From NCBI RefSeq assembly GCF_023195755.1, contig NZ_CP096203.1:2356001-2420000 (forward strand): a stretch of 64,000 nucleotides of DNA, given 5' to 3'. Positions 8,665 through 18,131 of this stretch are shown here, piece by piece (positions within the stretch are counted from its first letter, which is position 1; each line of letters starts with the position of its first letter). Source of the DNA: Chryseobacterium nepalense (lineage in GTDB: Bacteria; Bacteroidota; Bacteroidia; Flavobacteriales; Weeksellaceae). The notes under the pieces are model-generated. The model was given only the letters and a program-made list of their open reading frames with translations. It was not told the DNA's origin and searched no databases. The position numbers were made by a program, and so were the translations under genes.

Positions 8665-11505
8665 TTATTGTATAATCATTTTCTGAATAGCAACTCCAGA
8701 ATCTGATTTTAAATGAACCAGATAGGTACCCGGCGCATAATTAGCGTTTAATTCATATGTCCCGTCTTCATTTTTAAGTTTAAAGCTATCAACTCTCTTA
8801 CCACTCATATCGTAGATTAAAATTTCTCCGTTTTTGGCTTTGTGATACATTAATATTGCCAAACCGTTTTTCACCGGATTATCTGCGATCTGCAATGACA
8901 GTTTATAGGCTGCGGTTTCATCAATTGTTGACAAATTTCCTACATAGTTTCCGAAAATTCTGAACTCTCCCGGCTGTAAAGTGATGGCTGCCGTGGTAGA
9001 AGTGATGTTTGAGATTGAATTATCCATAAGATTCTGCCACTGCCCTGTATAAGGGAAATATGGAACTACATTCTGTGCTGTTGTGTTGTAGTTTGCCACT
9101 ACGACAATATTTTTCACACCGTTGGTAAGGGTATTATCGTAAACATAGATTCTTGTAATCAATCCGTTCGGATCGTTGGTAAGATTATTAGATTCTACAG
9201 TATATGTCTTCGATCTGAAAACAGGATATGCATTTCTGATATCAATAATTTTAGCCCAGGTATCATATACAGCTTTTCTATTAACGTTGGTATCATATCC
9301 AAGTGTAAACGCAATTGGTTTTTCATCCGTTCTGCATCCAGGGTTAATAGAGCCGTCGCCACATCTGTTGATACTGAATTCGTAGCCCAGCTCGCCAAAC
9401 TGCCATATCATTTTAGGCCCCGGAATAGTGAAGAAAGTAGCTCCGAACGTTTTCATTCTTTCTAAAGCGGTATTAAGATTTTTCACATCATAGCTTCCGT
9501 TTACAGCTCCATAAGCCAGGTTCTTAAACATTAATCTTTCTTCATCATGACTTTCACCAAAACCTACCGCATGCATATTTGTAAAGCCATGAAGTGCATG
9601 ATTCATTCTATCGTAACTGCTGTTTTCCTTATAGCCCATTGTATTTTGGTTGTAAGGATCAGTTTGTTTATTCCAAAGCATCACACCTTTTCCTTCCGCA
9701 ACTCTGTAATTGGCCCATTGCTGCTCTTCGGCATCCGTTCCTAAGTGCTCAAAAATCATGTAAGAATTCGGATCTATTGTCCATTGTCTGTCTGCATAAT
9801 ATTTTAAAATATCTACTCTGTCCTGCTGGTAGGCATTGGTGCAGGTTTCATCATTTTCAGAGCAGTTTTGGGTAAATCCTTTGGTAAGATCCCATCGGAA
9901 ACCATCAATTTTATATTCGGTAAGCCATTGTTGAAGGCATCTTTCAACGTAATATTTAGTTGAAGAACTTGAATGGTTAAAATCATTAAAAACATTATAA
10001 GAATGTTTCGGAACCGTATTGAAGTAAGGATTATTAGTGGCAACATCACCATATCCGTCACCATCCGGATCTACATTCCAAAGCCTAACCAATGGCGAAC
10101 GGCCGGTAGCATGATTAAAAGCGACATCCAAAATTACGGCAATACCGTTCTGATGACAGATATCAACAAATTCTTTGAACTTTTCAGGGGTTCCGTACGC
10201 TTTATCTAATGCATAATGGAAAGAGGTATTATATCCCCAGGAGAGATTCCCTTCAAATTCCATGATAGGCATTAATTCAATCGCATTAATCTTTAAATTT
10301 TTTAAATAAGTAATCTTGTTAATTAATGACTGCCATGTTTTTTCCTGCGTGAAATCCCTTAATAATAATTCATAAATCACAAGATTATCTTTAGCTGGTC
10401 GCTGGAAGTTGGTAACCTGCCAGTTATAAGGAGACTGGCCAGTTTTAAACATGGAAACTTCAAAGCCCTGACCTGTAGGGAATGCCGGTAAATTCGGGTA
10501 AGTGGAAGAGGTAATCCACTGATCATCATAAGAAGATAAAATCTGTGGAGAATATGGATCTGCCACCTTTCTAAGGTCGTTTGTTCTGTATTGGAATGTA
10601 TAGAGCTGTTGTGGAGTAAGGCCACTCAGTTCAATCCAGTACAAGTCCGGGTTTGTTGTGTCTCTCTTCATTAAGTAGGTATCGTTTACCGTCCAGTTAT
10701 TAAAACTTCCGATAACGTGTACAAAATTTTTAAAAGGAGCATATAACGCCAGTCCTACTTTTGTCTGATCGGTAGGATGATAGTTTATTCCCTGCTTAAT
10801 CCAGCTCGGAATAGCCTCCGAAACAACGTTTCGCGGAACCTGAAGAATAAATGTAGCATTTTTCGTATTTGAATTGGCATCCGTTGCGATCAATTCCATA
10901 TTCGCATCTCCCGTTACCGTATAGCTGTACGAATAAGAAGTTGAAGGTGTTGAAGTAGAATGAACTACACTTCCATTGGCTTTTAGCTGGAATGTTGCAT
11001 TAACATTGGTTGTGGCCGTAACATTTATAGAATTTCCTGCAGGAACAGACGTAAGACTGTTGACAGCCGGATTGGTCATGCTTAAATTTAGAATTCCAAC
11101 ATTCACAAAGATATCCGGAGAAGTCTGGCTTGTACCTGTTTTATTTTTCAATAAAAACCCGAATCTTCCGATTCCCGTTCTGCCATAAAAAGCAGTGGGT
11201 GTAAACGTTAGAGAATACGTGTCTGTTGCTGAATTGTAATTCAGCCTGTTCAATTCATTAGAGTTTGTCCAGCTTCCATTCGTAGGGCAATCCTGGCTGT
11301 TCTGATAGTTTGTGTCCAGAGACCAGGACCAGATATAAACGGCGTTGTTGGCAACTCCCCAAGCGGATTCATCTATCTGATTTCCAGGAACCGTCAAGGT
11401 AATAGCATCTGTCTCGTTAAAGGGGTTCGGGGTGATGGTATAGCTTATCTGCCCGAAGACCAGGGCCACCATAAGCAATAAAATACCAGAATAAAATTTC
11501 TTCAT
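8665..11505 (-). CDS. GH13 alpha-amylase-family enzyme with T9SS sorting domain
   Basis: This 946-residue protein should hydrolyse or rearrange alpha-glucans outside the cell. It has a signal peptide (ending near VFGQ), two Ig-like regions (about 20-225), a CBM48-like starch module (about 238-330, VGLALYAPFKNFVHVIGSFNN) and a GH13 barrel (about 370-800). The four GH13 regions are visible: DVAFNH (Asp460, His465), GFRWD with the nucleophile Asp539, IFEHLG with the acid/base Glu586, and ESHDEE with Asp654. The last 75 residues (NPVKNG, YDMSGKRV, YAPGTYLVHL) form a type A T9SS C-terminal domain, so secretion and surface attachment are inferred. Specificity (amylase, pullulanase or branching) cannot be read from sequence alone. 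Confidence 0.93.
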   Translation of the reverse strand: MKKFYSGILLLMVALVFGQISYTITPNPFNETDAITLTVPGNQIDESAWGVANNAVYIWSWSLDTNYQNSQDCPTNGSWTNSNELNRLNYNSATDTYSLTFTPTAFYGRTGIGRFGFLLKNKTGTSQTSPDIFVNVGILNLSMTNPAVNSLTSVPAGNSINVTATTNVNATFQLKANGSVVHSTSTPSTSYSYSYTVTGDANMELIATDANSNTKNATFILQVPRNVVSEAIPSWIKQGINYHPTDQTKVGLALYAPFKNFVHVIGSFNNWTVNDTYLMKRDTTNPDLYWIELSGLTPQQLYTFQYRTNDLRKVADPYSPQILSSYDDQWITSSTYPNLPAFPTGQGFEVSMFKTGQSPYNWQVTNFQRPAKDNLVIYELLLRDFTQEKTWQSLINKITYLKNLKINAIELMPIMEFEGNLSWGYNTSFHYALDKAYGTPEKFKEFVDICHQNGIAVILDVAFNHATGRSPLVRLWNVDPDGDGYGDVATNNPYFNTVPKHSYNVFNDFNHSSSSTKYYVERCLQQWLTEYKIDGFRWDLTKGFTQNCSENDETCTNAYQQDRVDILKYYADRQWTIDPNSYMIFEHLGTDAEEQQWANYRVAEGKGVMLWNKQTDPYNQNTMGYKENSSYDRMNHALHGFTNMHAVGFGESHDEERLMFKNLAYGAVNGSYDVKNLNTALERMKTFGATFFTIPGPKMIWQFGELGYEFSINRCGDGSINPGCRTDEKPIAFTLGYDTNVNRKAVYDTWAKIIDIRNAYPVFRSKTYTVESNNLTNDPNGLITRIYVYDNTLTNGVKNIVVVANYNTTAQNVVPYFPYTGQWQNLMDNSISNITSTTAAITLQPGEFRIFGNYVGNLSTIDETAAYKLSLQIADNPVKNGLAILMYHKAKNGEILIYDMSGKRVDSFKLKNEDGTYELNANYAPGTYLVHLKSDSGVAIQKMIIQ

Positions 11506-11857
11506 AATCGTTTCTTTAGTTACACGAAAGTAATTTCTTTTTTTGAAAACTAATTATTTATTATGAAAAAAATGATAAATTTTAACATATTACTATTTAT
11601 GTTTTCCAGCAAAATAATTTTATAATTAAATACAATTGCCAAAAAATTCAATCTTTTATATTATCATAAATGTTTATTATAATCCGATAATAGTTATTTT
11701 AATTTTATTTTTTATGAAGATATATTTAATCTGATCTGATTTAAAGCAACTTCAGGAATTGATTTTCCTTAAAATAACTTAATTTTAAATAAGCTGCTAC
11801 TTATAAAAAAGGCCCACAAAAATCTCATCCGACGATTTCAAAAATTGGAATAAAAGA
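11506..11857. other. AT-rich gene-free stretch
   Basis: No gene of convincing length is visible on either strand. The part nearest 11506 is the leader and promoter region of the amylase; a TACTTTCG sequence about 25 bases upstream of its ATG is one base off the -7 consensus. The rest is very AT-rich without recognisable repeats. Confidence 0.5.
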
Positions 11858-11885
11858 AAAACCACTTACCGAAATAAGTGGTTTT
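11858..11885 (-). terminator. Terminator of the small His-tail membrane protein gene
   Basis: An 11-bp perfect stem (AAAACCACTTA with TAAGTGGTTTT) with a 6-base loop, followed on the minus strand by a T-rich stretch. It lies 66 bases beyond the stop of the 11951-12247 gene. Confidence 0.75.
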
Positions 11886-11950
11886 AGTATATGTTGTTTT
11901 GCTTTGATATTGCTTTCCCGGAATTCATGTGGGAAAACAATGACAATCAA

Positions 11951-12247
11951 TTAATGATGTCCGTGGCTGTCGTGGCTGTGGTCATGAATAAAAGGACCAT
12001 GACCTTTTGGCTCATTGTAGATTACCTCTACTCCTTCCTGCTCGTAAACCATTTTGCTTCTGATATCTTCAGGATCAAAAGGCTTCACTTTCCCGAAGTA
12101 TTCTTTCAGACCTTCAGTTAACCATAAAGGAATTACAAATCCGAAGAACATAAAGATACACCAGAATCCCACAAGGAACATGATTATGAAAAATACAGTC
12201 CAGAGGAACTGGTAAAACGGCCAAAATGCTGATAAAATCGTTATCAT
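11951..12247 (-). CDS. Small membrane protein with His-rich C-terminus, unknown function
   Basis: I do not recognise a family. The product has 98 residues from the chosen start (MITILSAFWPF). Residues of about 5-50 are very hydrophobic and aromatic and should form one long or two short membrane segments. A charged middle (LKEYFGKVKPFDPEDIRSKMVYEQEGVEVIYNE, given here only as the region of about 46-78) is followed by a tail with seven histidines (IHDHSHDSHGHH). The frame extends to a TTG at 12268, but that codon is inside a TATTTTTG promoter box, so the internal ATG is used. The His tail suggests metal binding, which is inference. It stands alone, upstream of the amylase on the same strand. 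Confidence 0.72.
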   Translation of the reverse strand: MITILSAFWPFYQFLWTVFFIIMFLVGFWCIFMFFGFVIPLWLTEGLKEYFGKVKPFDPEDIRSKMVYEQEGVEVIYNEPKGHGPFIHDHSHDSHGHH

Positions 12248-12265
12248 TTTCTTAAAGATTTTAGG

Positions 12266-12297
12266 CAAAAATAGGACATTTTATTTTTTTACACAAA
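12266..12297 (-). promoter_or_regulatory. Promoter TTTG-N20-TATTTTTG for the His-tail membrane protein
   Basis: Both flavobacterial elements are present on the minus strand: the -33 TTTG (12294-12297) and -7 TATTTTTG (12266-12273), 20 bases apart. The gene's start at 12247 is 18 bases downstream. Confidence 0.6.
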
Positions 12298-12438
12298 AGA
12301 TAGCCGTCCTATTTTGTTATTTATTTTGATTTTAATTAAAAAGACTAAAAGATGATGGACAAATAGATGATGGATTATGGTTTTTAGTTTTATTTATCTG
12401 TTCTCTATCCGTCTTTTATCTATCTGTGTTTATATTTT

Positions 12439-14046
12439 CTAATGCGCCAGATCTGCAAAGAAGTCGTTTCCTTTATCATCAGTAATGATGAAGGCCGGGA
12501 AATCTTTCACTTCAATTTTTCTTACCGCTTCCATTCCTAATTCCGGGAAATCCACCACCTCAACGGAAAGAATATTGTCTTTTGCCAGAATAGCAGCAGG
12601 GCCTCCGATAGAGCCCAGATAAAAACCGCCGTACTTTCCGCAGGCATTGGTAACGTCTTTACTTCTGTTTCCTTTGGCCAGCATAATCATGCTTCCGCCA
12701 TGACTCTGGAATTCGTCCACATACACATCCATTCTTCCTGCTGTGGTAGGGCCGAAACTTCCCGAAGCCATTCCTTCCGGAGTTTTTGCGGGACCTGCGT
12801 AATAAATGGGATGATTTTTAAAATAATCAGGCATCGGTTTTCCGCTGTCGATAATTTCTTTGATTTTAGCGTGGGCGATATCTCTCGCAACGATTAAAGT
12901 TCCGTTTAATTTTAATCTTGTTTTAATCGGATATTTTGAAAGCTCTGCCAGAATTTCCGGCATTGGTTTGTTCAGATTAATCTCAATGGCTTCCTCAAGA
13001 TGCGGCGGCGTATCAGGTAAGAATCTTTTCGGATTTTCTTCCAGCTGTTCCAGGAAAATACCTTCTTTTGTAATTCTACCTTTAATATTTCTGTCTGCTG
13101 AACAGGAAACTCCCATCCCGACAGGACATGAAGCGGCGTGACGGGGAAGTCTGATCACTCTCACGTCATGAGTAAGATATTTTCCGCCAAACTGAGCTCC
13201 AATCGCACTTTCCTGGCATATTTTCTGAACTTTTGCTTCCCATTCCAGATCTCTGAAAGCCTGTCCTGCTTCGTTACCCTCAGTAGGCAGATGATCATAA
13301 TATTTTGCAGAAGCTTTTTTCACAGCCGCCAAATTCGCTTCCGCAGAAGTTCCCCCGATTACCAACGCCAGATGATAAGGCGGACATGCAGCCGTTCCCA
13401 GATCAGAAATTTTTTCTTTGATAAATTCTTCCAGGGATTTTTCGTTCAGTAAAGACTTTGTTTTTTGGTAAAGGAACGTTTTATTGGCAGAACCTCCTCC
13501 TTTTGTTAAGAATAAAAATTCGTAATAATCTCCTTTTTTAGCATAAATATCGATCTGCGCCGGAAGATTGGATCCCGAATTTTTCTCATCAAACATGGTT
13601 AAAGGTACTACCTGAGAATATCTTAAGTTTCTTTTCTGATAGGTATTGTAAATTCCTTTGCTTAAATATTCTCCGTCATCAACACCCGTGTATACATTTT
13701 CTCCTTTTTTACCCATTACAATTGCTGTTCCTGTATCCTGGCATGAAGGTAAGGCGCCTTCCGCTGCCACTGCTGCATTTTGCAATAGATTATAAGCAAC
13801 AAATCTGTCATTATCAGTAGCTTCGGGATCGTCAATGATCCTTCTCAAGCTTTCCAAATGGGAAGAACGGAGCATGAAAGAGACATCTGCCATTGCTTCT
13901 TCGGCCAGCAATTCGAGGCCCTTCGGATCGATGGTTAAAATTTCCCGGTCTCCTAATTTTTCAACTTTTACATAGTCTGAGGTAAGCTTCTTGTACACCG
14001 TATCATCTTTCTGAATCGGATACGGATCCTGATATCTAAATTCCAT
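12439..14046 (-). CDS. Fumarate hydratase, class I (Fe-S)
   Basis: Class I fumarases reversibly hydrate fumarate to L-malate with an oxygen-sensitive [4Fe-4S] cluster. The product (535 aa from [12 protein letters not shown]) has an N-terminal catalytic domain with candidate cluster cysteines in [19 protein letters not shown] and GVSCSADRN, and a C-terminal fumerase domain containing [15 protein letters not shown] and [17 protein letters not shown]. Length is that of the single-chain FumA/FumB type. A longer frame begins at a TTG (14085), but a TATTTTTG -7 box (14067-14074) lies inside it, so the ATG at 14046 is the start. It is divergent from the class II enzyme. Confidence 0.95.
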   Translation of the reverse strand: MEFRYQDPYPIQKDDTVYKKLTSDYVKVEKLGDREILTIDPKGLELLAEEAMADVSFMLRSSHLESLRRIIDDPEATDNDRFVAYNLLQNAAVAAEGALPSCQDTGTAIVMGKKGENVYTGVDDGEYLSKGIYNTYQKRNLRYSQVVPLTMFDEKNSGSNLPAQIDIYAKKGDYYEFLFLTKGGGSANKTFLYQKTKSLLNEKSLEEFIKEKISDLGTAACPPYHLALVIGGTSAEANLAAVKKASAKYYDHLPTEGNEAGQAFRDLEWEAKVQKICQESAIGAQFGGKYLTHDVRVIRLPRHAASCPVGMGVSCSADRNIKGRITKEGIFLEQLEENPKRFLPDTPPHLEEAIEINLNKPMPEILAELSKYPIKTRLKLNGTLIVARDIAHAKIKEIIDSGKPMPDYFKNHPIYYAGPAKTPEGMASGSFGPTTAGRMDVYVDEFQSHGGSMIMLAKGNRSKDVTNACGKYGGFYLGSIGGPAAILAKDNILSVEVVDFPELGMEAVRKIEVKDFPAFIITDDKGNDFFADLAH

Positions 14047-14066
14047 TCTTCTTTTTTCTTTGGATG

Positions 14067-14074
14067 CAAAAATA
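14067..14074 (-). promoter_or_regulatory. -7 element (TATTTTTG) for the class I fumarase
   Basis: TAnnTTTG match on the minus strand, 20 bases upstream of the preferred ATG at 14046. It decides against the longer TTG-started frame. Confidence 0.45.
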
Positions 14075-14242
14075 AAACTTCGCAAAAAAACATGAGTAAA
14101 ATCAGAGGCTTAGATTGATATTTATAATGATTATAAATTGTGAGTGTTTTTATTTATATGTAATTTTATAGAATCAGGCCAAGATTAAATAGAGACTGAA
14201 TTTCTTAAGCCTTAACCTGAATATAATAAAACTTCAATCACA

Positions 14243-15637
14243 ATGAATTACAGAATAGAAAAAGACACCATGGGTGAAGTGCAGGTACCTGCAGACAAGT
14301 TTTGGGGTGCACAAACCGAAAGATCCAGAAACAATTTCAAAATCGGCCCGGAAGGCTCGATGCCGCACGAAATCATTGAAGCATTTGCTTACCTTAAAAA
14401 AGCAGCCGCTTATACCAACGCTGATCTGGGCGTTCTTCCTGTAGAGAAAAGAGATATGATTGCAAAAGTATGTGATGAAATTCTTGATGGAAAACTGAAT
14501 GACCAATTTCCTTTGGTTATCTGGCAAACCGGATCCGGAACACAGTCTAATATGAATGTGAATGAAGTGATCTCGAACAGGGCTCATGTAAACAATGGCG
14601 GAACTTTAGGCGAAAAATCGGAAATTCACCCGAATGATGACGTCAACAAATCCCAGTCGTCCAACGACACCTATCCTACGGCAATGCATATTGCAGCCTA
14701 TCGTAAAGTTGTGGAAGTGACGATTCCTGCTGTTGAAAAATTAAGAAATACTTTAGCTGAAAAATCAGAAGCTTTCAAAGATATCGTTAAAATCGGCAGA
14801 ACACATTTAATGGATGCAACACCATTAACTTTGGGACAGGAATTTTCCGGCTATGTTGCCCAGTTGAATTACGGTTTAAAAGCTTTAAAAAACACCCTTC
14901 CGCATCTTTCAGAATTGGCTTTGGGAGGAACGGCAGTAGGAACCGGACTGAACACTCCGAAAGGCTATGATGTAAAAGTCGCTGAATATATTGCTAAATT
15001 TACCAATCATCCATTTGTAACTGCAGAAAATAAGTTTGAAGCTTTAGCAGCTCACGATGCAATTGTGGAATCTCATGGCGCTTTAAAACAACTGGCAGTT
15101 TCACTATTCAAAATTGCTCAGGATATCAGATTATTGGCTTCCGGACCGCGTTCCGGGATCGGGGAAATTCATATTCCTGAGAACGAACCGGGATCTTCCA
15201 TCATGCCTGGAAAAGTAAATCCTACGCAAAATGAAGCGATGACAATGGTTTGTGCACAGGTGTTAGGAAATGACACGACTATTTCTTTTGCCGGAACACA
15301 GGGAAATTATGAGCTGAATGTTTTCAAACCGGTGATGGCTTTCAACTTTTTACAGTCGGCCCAGCTAATTGCTGATGCATGTATTTCCTTTAACGATCAT
15401 TGTGCGGTAGGAATAGAGCCGAATCATGAAAGAATTAAAGAACTGGTAGACAAGTCGTTGATGCTTGTTACCGCTTTGAACACACATATCGGTTATGAAA
15501 ACGCAGCAAAAATTGCAAAAACAGCCCATAAAAACGGAACAACTCTTAAAGAAGAAGCTGTGAAGCTCGGACTTTTAACGGCCGAACAGTTTGACGAATG
15601 GGTGAAACCTGAAGACATGGTAGGAAGTATGAAATAA
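14243..15637 (+). CDS. fumC: Fumarate hydratase, class II
   Basis: This cofactor-free, oxygen-stable enzyme hydrates fumarate to L-malate in the TCA cycle. The 464 residues match FumC throughout: [10 protein letters not shown] near residue 105, [40 protein letters not shown] and the superfamily signature [13 protein letters not shown], whose flexible serine loop is catalytic. It uses the first ATG. The 196-bp region shared with the divergent class I fumarase probably holds both promoters. A bidirectional terminator follows. Confidence 0.97.
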   Translation: MNYRIEKDTMGEVQVPADKFWGAQTERSRNNFKIGPEGSMPHEIIEAFAYLKKAAAYTNADLGVLPVEKRDMIAKVCDEILDGKLNDQFPLVIWQTGSGTQSNMNVNEVISNRAHVNNGGTLGEKSEIHPNDDVNKSQSSNDTYPTAMHIAAYRKVVEVTIPAVEKLRNTLAEKSEAFKDIVKIGRTHLMDATPLTLGQEFSGYVAQLNYGLKALKNTLPHLSELALGGTAVGTGLNTPKGYDVKVAEYIAKFTNHPFVTAENKFEALAAHDAIVESHGALKQLAVSLFKIAQDIRLLASGPRSGIGEIHIPENEPGSSIMPGKVNPTQNEAMTMVCAQVLGNDTTISFAGTQGNYELNVFKPVMAFNFLQSAQLIADACISFNDHCAVGIEPNHERIKELVDKSLMLVTALNTHIGYENAAKIAKTAHKNGTTLKEEAVKLGLLTAEQFDEWVKPEDMVGSMK

Positions 15638-15670
15638 AAAAATTAAATTTAAACAGTTAATATTGTAAGA

Positions 15671-15699
15671 AAAACGCCCGGAAATTTTCCAGGCGTTTT
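15671..15699. terminator. Bidirectional terminator between fumC and the OMP gene
   Basis: A stem of AAAACGCC with GGCGTTTT, extended past one C-A mismatch by GGAA/TTCC. A and T runs on the two sides serve both convergent genes. Confidence 0.8.
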
Positions 15700-15719
15700 G
15701 TTATATATGAATGTGTGCA

Positions 15720-16757
15720 TTACCACCAGAGTGCAACTCCGAAAGTTAAAGCTTTATCGTTTTCAAAGGTTCCATTTTTAAAGAAATTTCCGAAATCTTT
15801 TTTAACAAAGATGCTGAAATCATCATAAGAAACTGTAAACTGCCCTCCGTAAATAAAAGGACTTACCCGATAGTCGCTTCTGTCTCTGTCGCTTATTCCG
15901 TCACCTTTGATAATATTATTGGTAGACATTTTTACTCCTCCGTAGATATTGGCGCCCACTTTAAATCCATGAGAATAATCTCTGTACTGGACATCCAGAC
16001 CTGCATTTTTCAGCTTTGAAAAATTGTACTGCAATCCCAGCGGAACGACAATATAACCTGTTCTGAGCTTACTTTTACTCAATCCTTTTTCATAATTTGC
16101 CAGATATACATTGGAATTGGCATCTTTTGCCACAAACATATTGTTATCAATACTCAATGTTCTCCAGGAAAATCCGATTCCGGAAATTAATCCCCATGGA
16201 CTTGTTCTGCTGAACTGGTAATTGAATTTAAGCCCAAATTCAAAATTTCCGGCATAACGCAGATTGTTATCCAAAATATTATCTGCCTTATCGTTTGTAA
16301 GATTCATAATAGAATAAGAGATATAAGGAGAAAGTTCTTTTGTTGGTCTGAATTTTTTCAACAACTTTTCCTTTAACTCCTCATTAGAAGTCACATCAGA
16401 ATTAAGGAGAGAATACCGTACCTGTTTTTGAATAACGGCATCCATATCAAAGCCTAATTCTTCAATTCTCTGATCTATCTTCTCAGAATACTTACTGGCA
16501 ATCAATGATTTTTGTTCATTGAATTCTGCTTTAGGAAGATTTTTAGACTGAAGCTCAGTTAACTCTACTTCCATCAGTTTTTTTTCCTCCTTAATGATCG
16601 TATCAATCTTTTTTGCATATTCGTCCACCTTTTCTTTTACAATTGGACTTACTTCGGTGTCTTCTTTTGGCTGAAGACTGAATACCGGCTTTTTCTGAGC
16701 AAATATCGCTGTAGACAATAGGCATAGCCCTCCCATCATGATAAATTTCCTGATCAT
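15720..16757 (-). CDS. Outer-membrane beta-barrel protein with coiled-coil N-terminus
   Basis: I do not recognise a named family. The 345-residue product has a signal peptide (MIRKFIMMGGLCLLSTAIFAQ), then about 100 Lys/Glu-rich residues predicted as helical or coiled coil (VKEKVDEYAKKIDTIIKEEK and onward), then beta-barrel strands from about residue 140 to the end. It ends in ALWW, the aromatic C-terminus usual for outer-membrane barrels. It is the third gene of an operon with an ECF sigma factor and an anti-sigma-like protein, 33 bases after the latter. It may be a regulon member or the envelope partner of the sigma system; both are inference. Confidence 0.78.
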   Translation of the reverse strand: MIRKFIMMGGLCLLSTAIFAQKKPVFSLQPKEDTEVSPIVKEKVDEYAKKIDTIIKEEKKLMEVELTELQSKNLPKAEFNEQKSLIASKYSEKIDQRIEELGFDMDAVIQKQVRYSLLNSDVTSNEELKEKLLKKFRPTKELSPYISYSIMNLTNDKADNILDNNLRYAGNFEFGLKFNYQFSRTSPWGLISGIGFSWRTLSIDNNMFVAKDANSNVYLANYEKGLSKSKLRTGYIVVPLGLQYNFSKLKNAGLDVQYRDYSHGFKVGANIYGGVKMSTNNIIKGDGISDRDRSDYRVSPFIYGGQFTVSYDDFSIFVKKDFGNFFKNGTFENDKALTFGVALWW

Positions 16758-16790
16758 ATTATAATAGTTTTTTATTGTTTAAAATTGATT

Positions 16791-17408
16791 TTATTTTTCG
16801 TTCAGATCAATGCTTGCCACATTGCTTTTTCCTTTTGTTTTTTCAATAACATCTTTGTGTTCGACTGAAAAAAGCAGCGTTGAAGGATCAACATACCGTT
16901 TCTTTTTCACATGTATTTTAGCCGAATCTGATTGTGCAATTATTTTAGCCGATTCAACAGGTGTGATTTCTGCTATAACATGCGGCGAATTTTGTTGTAT
17001 TAAAGGCAGTTCATCATGTATAACAGCCGGTGATTCCTTCAGAACTTTTTGATTATCTGCTGAAATTTTTTCTGCTGCAATTTTTTGTTCAGTATTTTTA
17101 ACGATTAATTTCGCTGATTTCTTCTGAAGCTTATTCTGCGCAGGAAGCTGAACTTCAGTCTTACCGACCTTAGCAATATTTTCATACCTTTCAGTCACAT
17201 GATTATCCTGATTAAAAAAGAGTACTATTCCCAAACTGAATGTTAAAACCACACAAGCTGCCACTAAAAACCAGTTGATTTTAGTTCTTGCAGATTCAAC
17301 AGGTTTATGAGCCTGAATTTCAGACCATAAATCTCTGGAAGGCGCAACTTCCCTTTCGCTGATCTGTTTTTTAACCTGATATTCTATACTATTTTCAGAC
17401 ATTTTCAT
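16791..17408 (-). CDS. Probable anti-sigma factor, single-pass
   Basis: The 205-residue product has a cytoplasmic N-terminus of about 43 residues (SENSIEYQVKKQISEREVAP, PSRDLWSEIQAHK), one membrane segment (about 45-65, WFLVAACVVLTFSLGIVLFF) and a low-complexity Lys/Ala-rich periplasmic part. The topology, and the position directly after an ECF sigma factor with a 14-base overlap, support an anti-sigma role; no zinc-binding HxxxCxxC motif is present. Either the ATG at 17408 or that at 17402 could start it; both overlap the sigma stop, suggesting translational coupling. Confidence 0.72.
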   Translation of the reverse strand: MKMSENSIEYQVKKQISEREVAPSRDLWSEIQAHKPVESARTKINWFLVAACVVLTFSLGIVLFFNQDNHVTERYENIAKVGKTEVQLPAQNKLQKKSAKLIVKNTEQKIAAEKISADNQKVLKESPAVIHDELPLIQQNSPHVIAEITPVESAKIIAQSDSAKIHVKKKRYVDPSTLLFSVEHKDVIEKTKGKSNVASIDLNEK

Positions 17409-17955
17409 TTCTCAAGGCTTTTTGTTGTTGAAAGTAAATTTTCCTCATTTTCTCTTTTGCTCTGAATAATTGTGTTTTGCTTACGGCTGTTGAAATCTGC
17501 AGGAGATCGGCAATTTCCTGGTGCGAATAATCTTCAAAGACGTACAGGTTAAAAACCATCCTGTATGCATCTGGAAGCTGATCAAGAAGTTCCTGGGCAT
17601 TAAAATCAAATATTATTTCCTCATCATACATTTCCTCCAGATAAGATTCGCTGATATCATCAAGATAAAAAACCGTTTTATTGCTTTTAATGAAATTCAG
17701 ACATTCATTCACGACAATTCTTCTTGCCCATCCATCAAAGCTTCCCTCGGCGCGAAAACTTTCAATACTTTTAAAAATTTTGCAGAATGCTTTAATTACG
17801 CAGTCTTCGGCTTGGTAAAGATCGTTAATATAACTTCGGCTTATACTCAGGTATTTTTTTACATTCTGATCATAAAAAATTTTCTGCGCAGCCGGATCCT
17901 GCTTTTTAAGCCGGACAAGCAAATCATCTTTTTTATTTCCGAACGAAATCCTCAT
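17395..17955 (-). CDS. ECF-family RNA polymerase sigma-70 factor
   Basis: The 186-residue protein has region 2 (YDQNVKKYLSISRSYINDLYQAEDCVIKAFCKIF given as residues of about 28-62, with SFDGWARRIVVNECLN after it) and region 4 (about 120-175: LPDAYRMVFNLYVFEDYSHQ, EIADLLQISTAVSKTQLFRAKEK) with a helix-turn-helix. It is the small two-domain ECF type. It leads a sigma/anti-sigma/outer-membrane-protein operon, and such operons usually autoregulate. It is divergent from a Gly-Gly-leader peptide gene across 176 bp of AT-rich DNA. Confidence 0.93.
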   Translation of the reverse strand: MRISFGNKKDDLLVRLKKQDPAAQKIFYDQNVKKYLSISRSYINDLYQAEDCVIKAFCKIFKSIESFRAEGSFDGWARRIVVNECLNFIKSNKTVFYLDDISESYLEEMYDEEIIFDFNAQELLDQLPDAYRMVFNLYVFEDYSHQEIADLLQISTAVSKTQLFRAKEKMRKIYFQQQKALRNENV

Positions 17956-18131
17956 AATTATTTGTTTCTATTAGTAAGACAAGAAAAAACCAAAAAGGTT
18001 ACAGCCTTAAAAAATTTTTTTAATAAATATATAATTCCTTACAGAAACAAGAATTTTTCTGTTTACTTTCATTCTATTATTATTTTTCATAACTTAGTGA
18101 AATAATTACAAAATCACTAAATAAAAATACT

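Noticed and set aside
11563..11625. Tiny plus-strand frame (20 residues, MKKMINFNILLF start) in the AT-rich gap
   Set aside because: It looks like a signal peptide by composition only; too short, with no terminator or promoter to support it.
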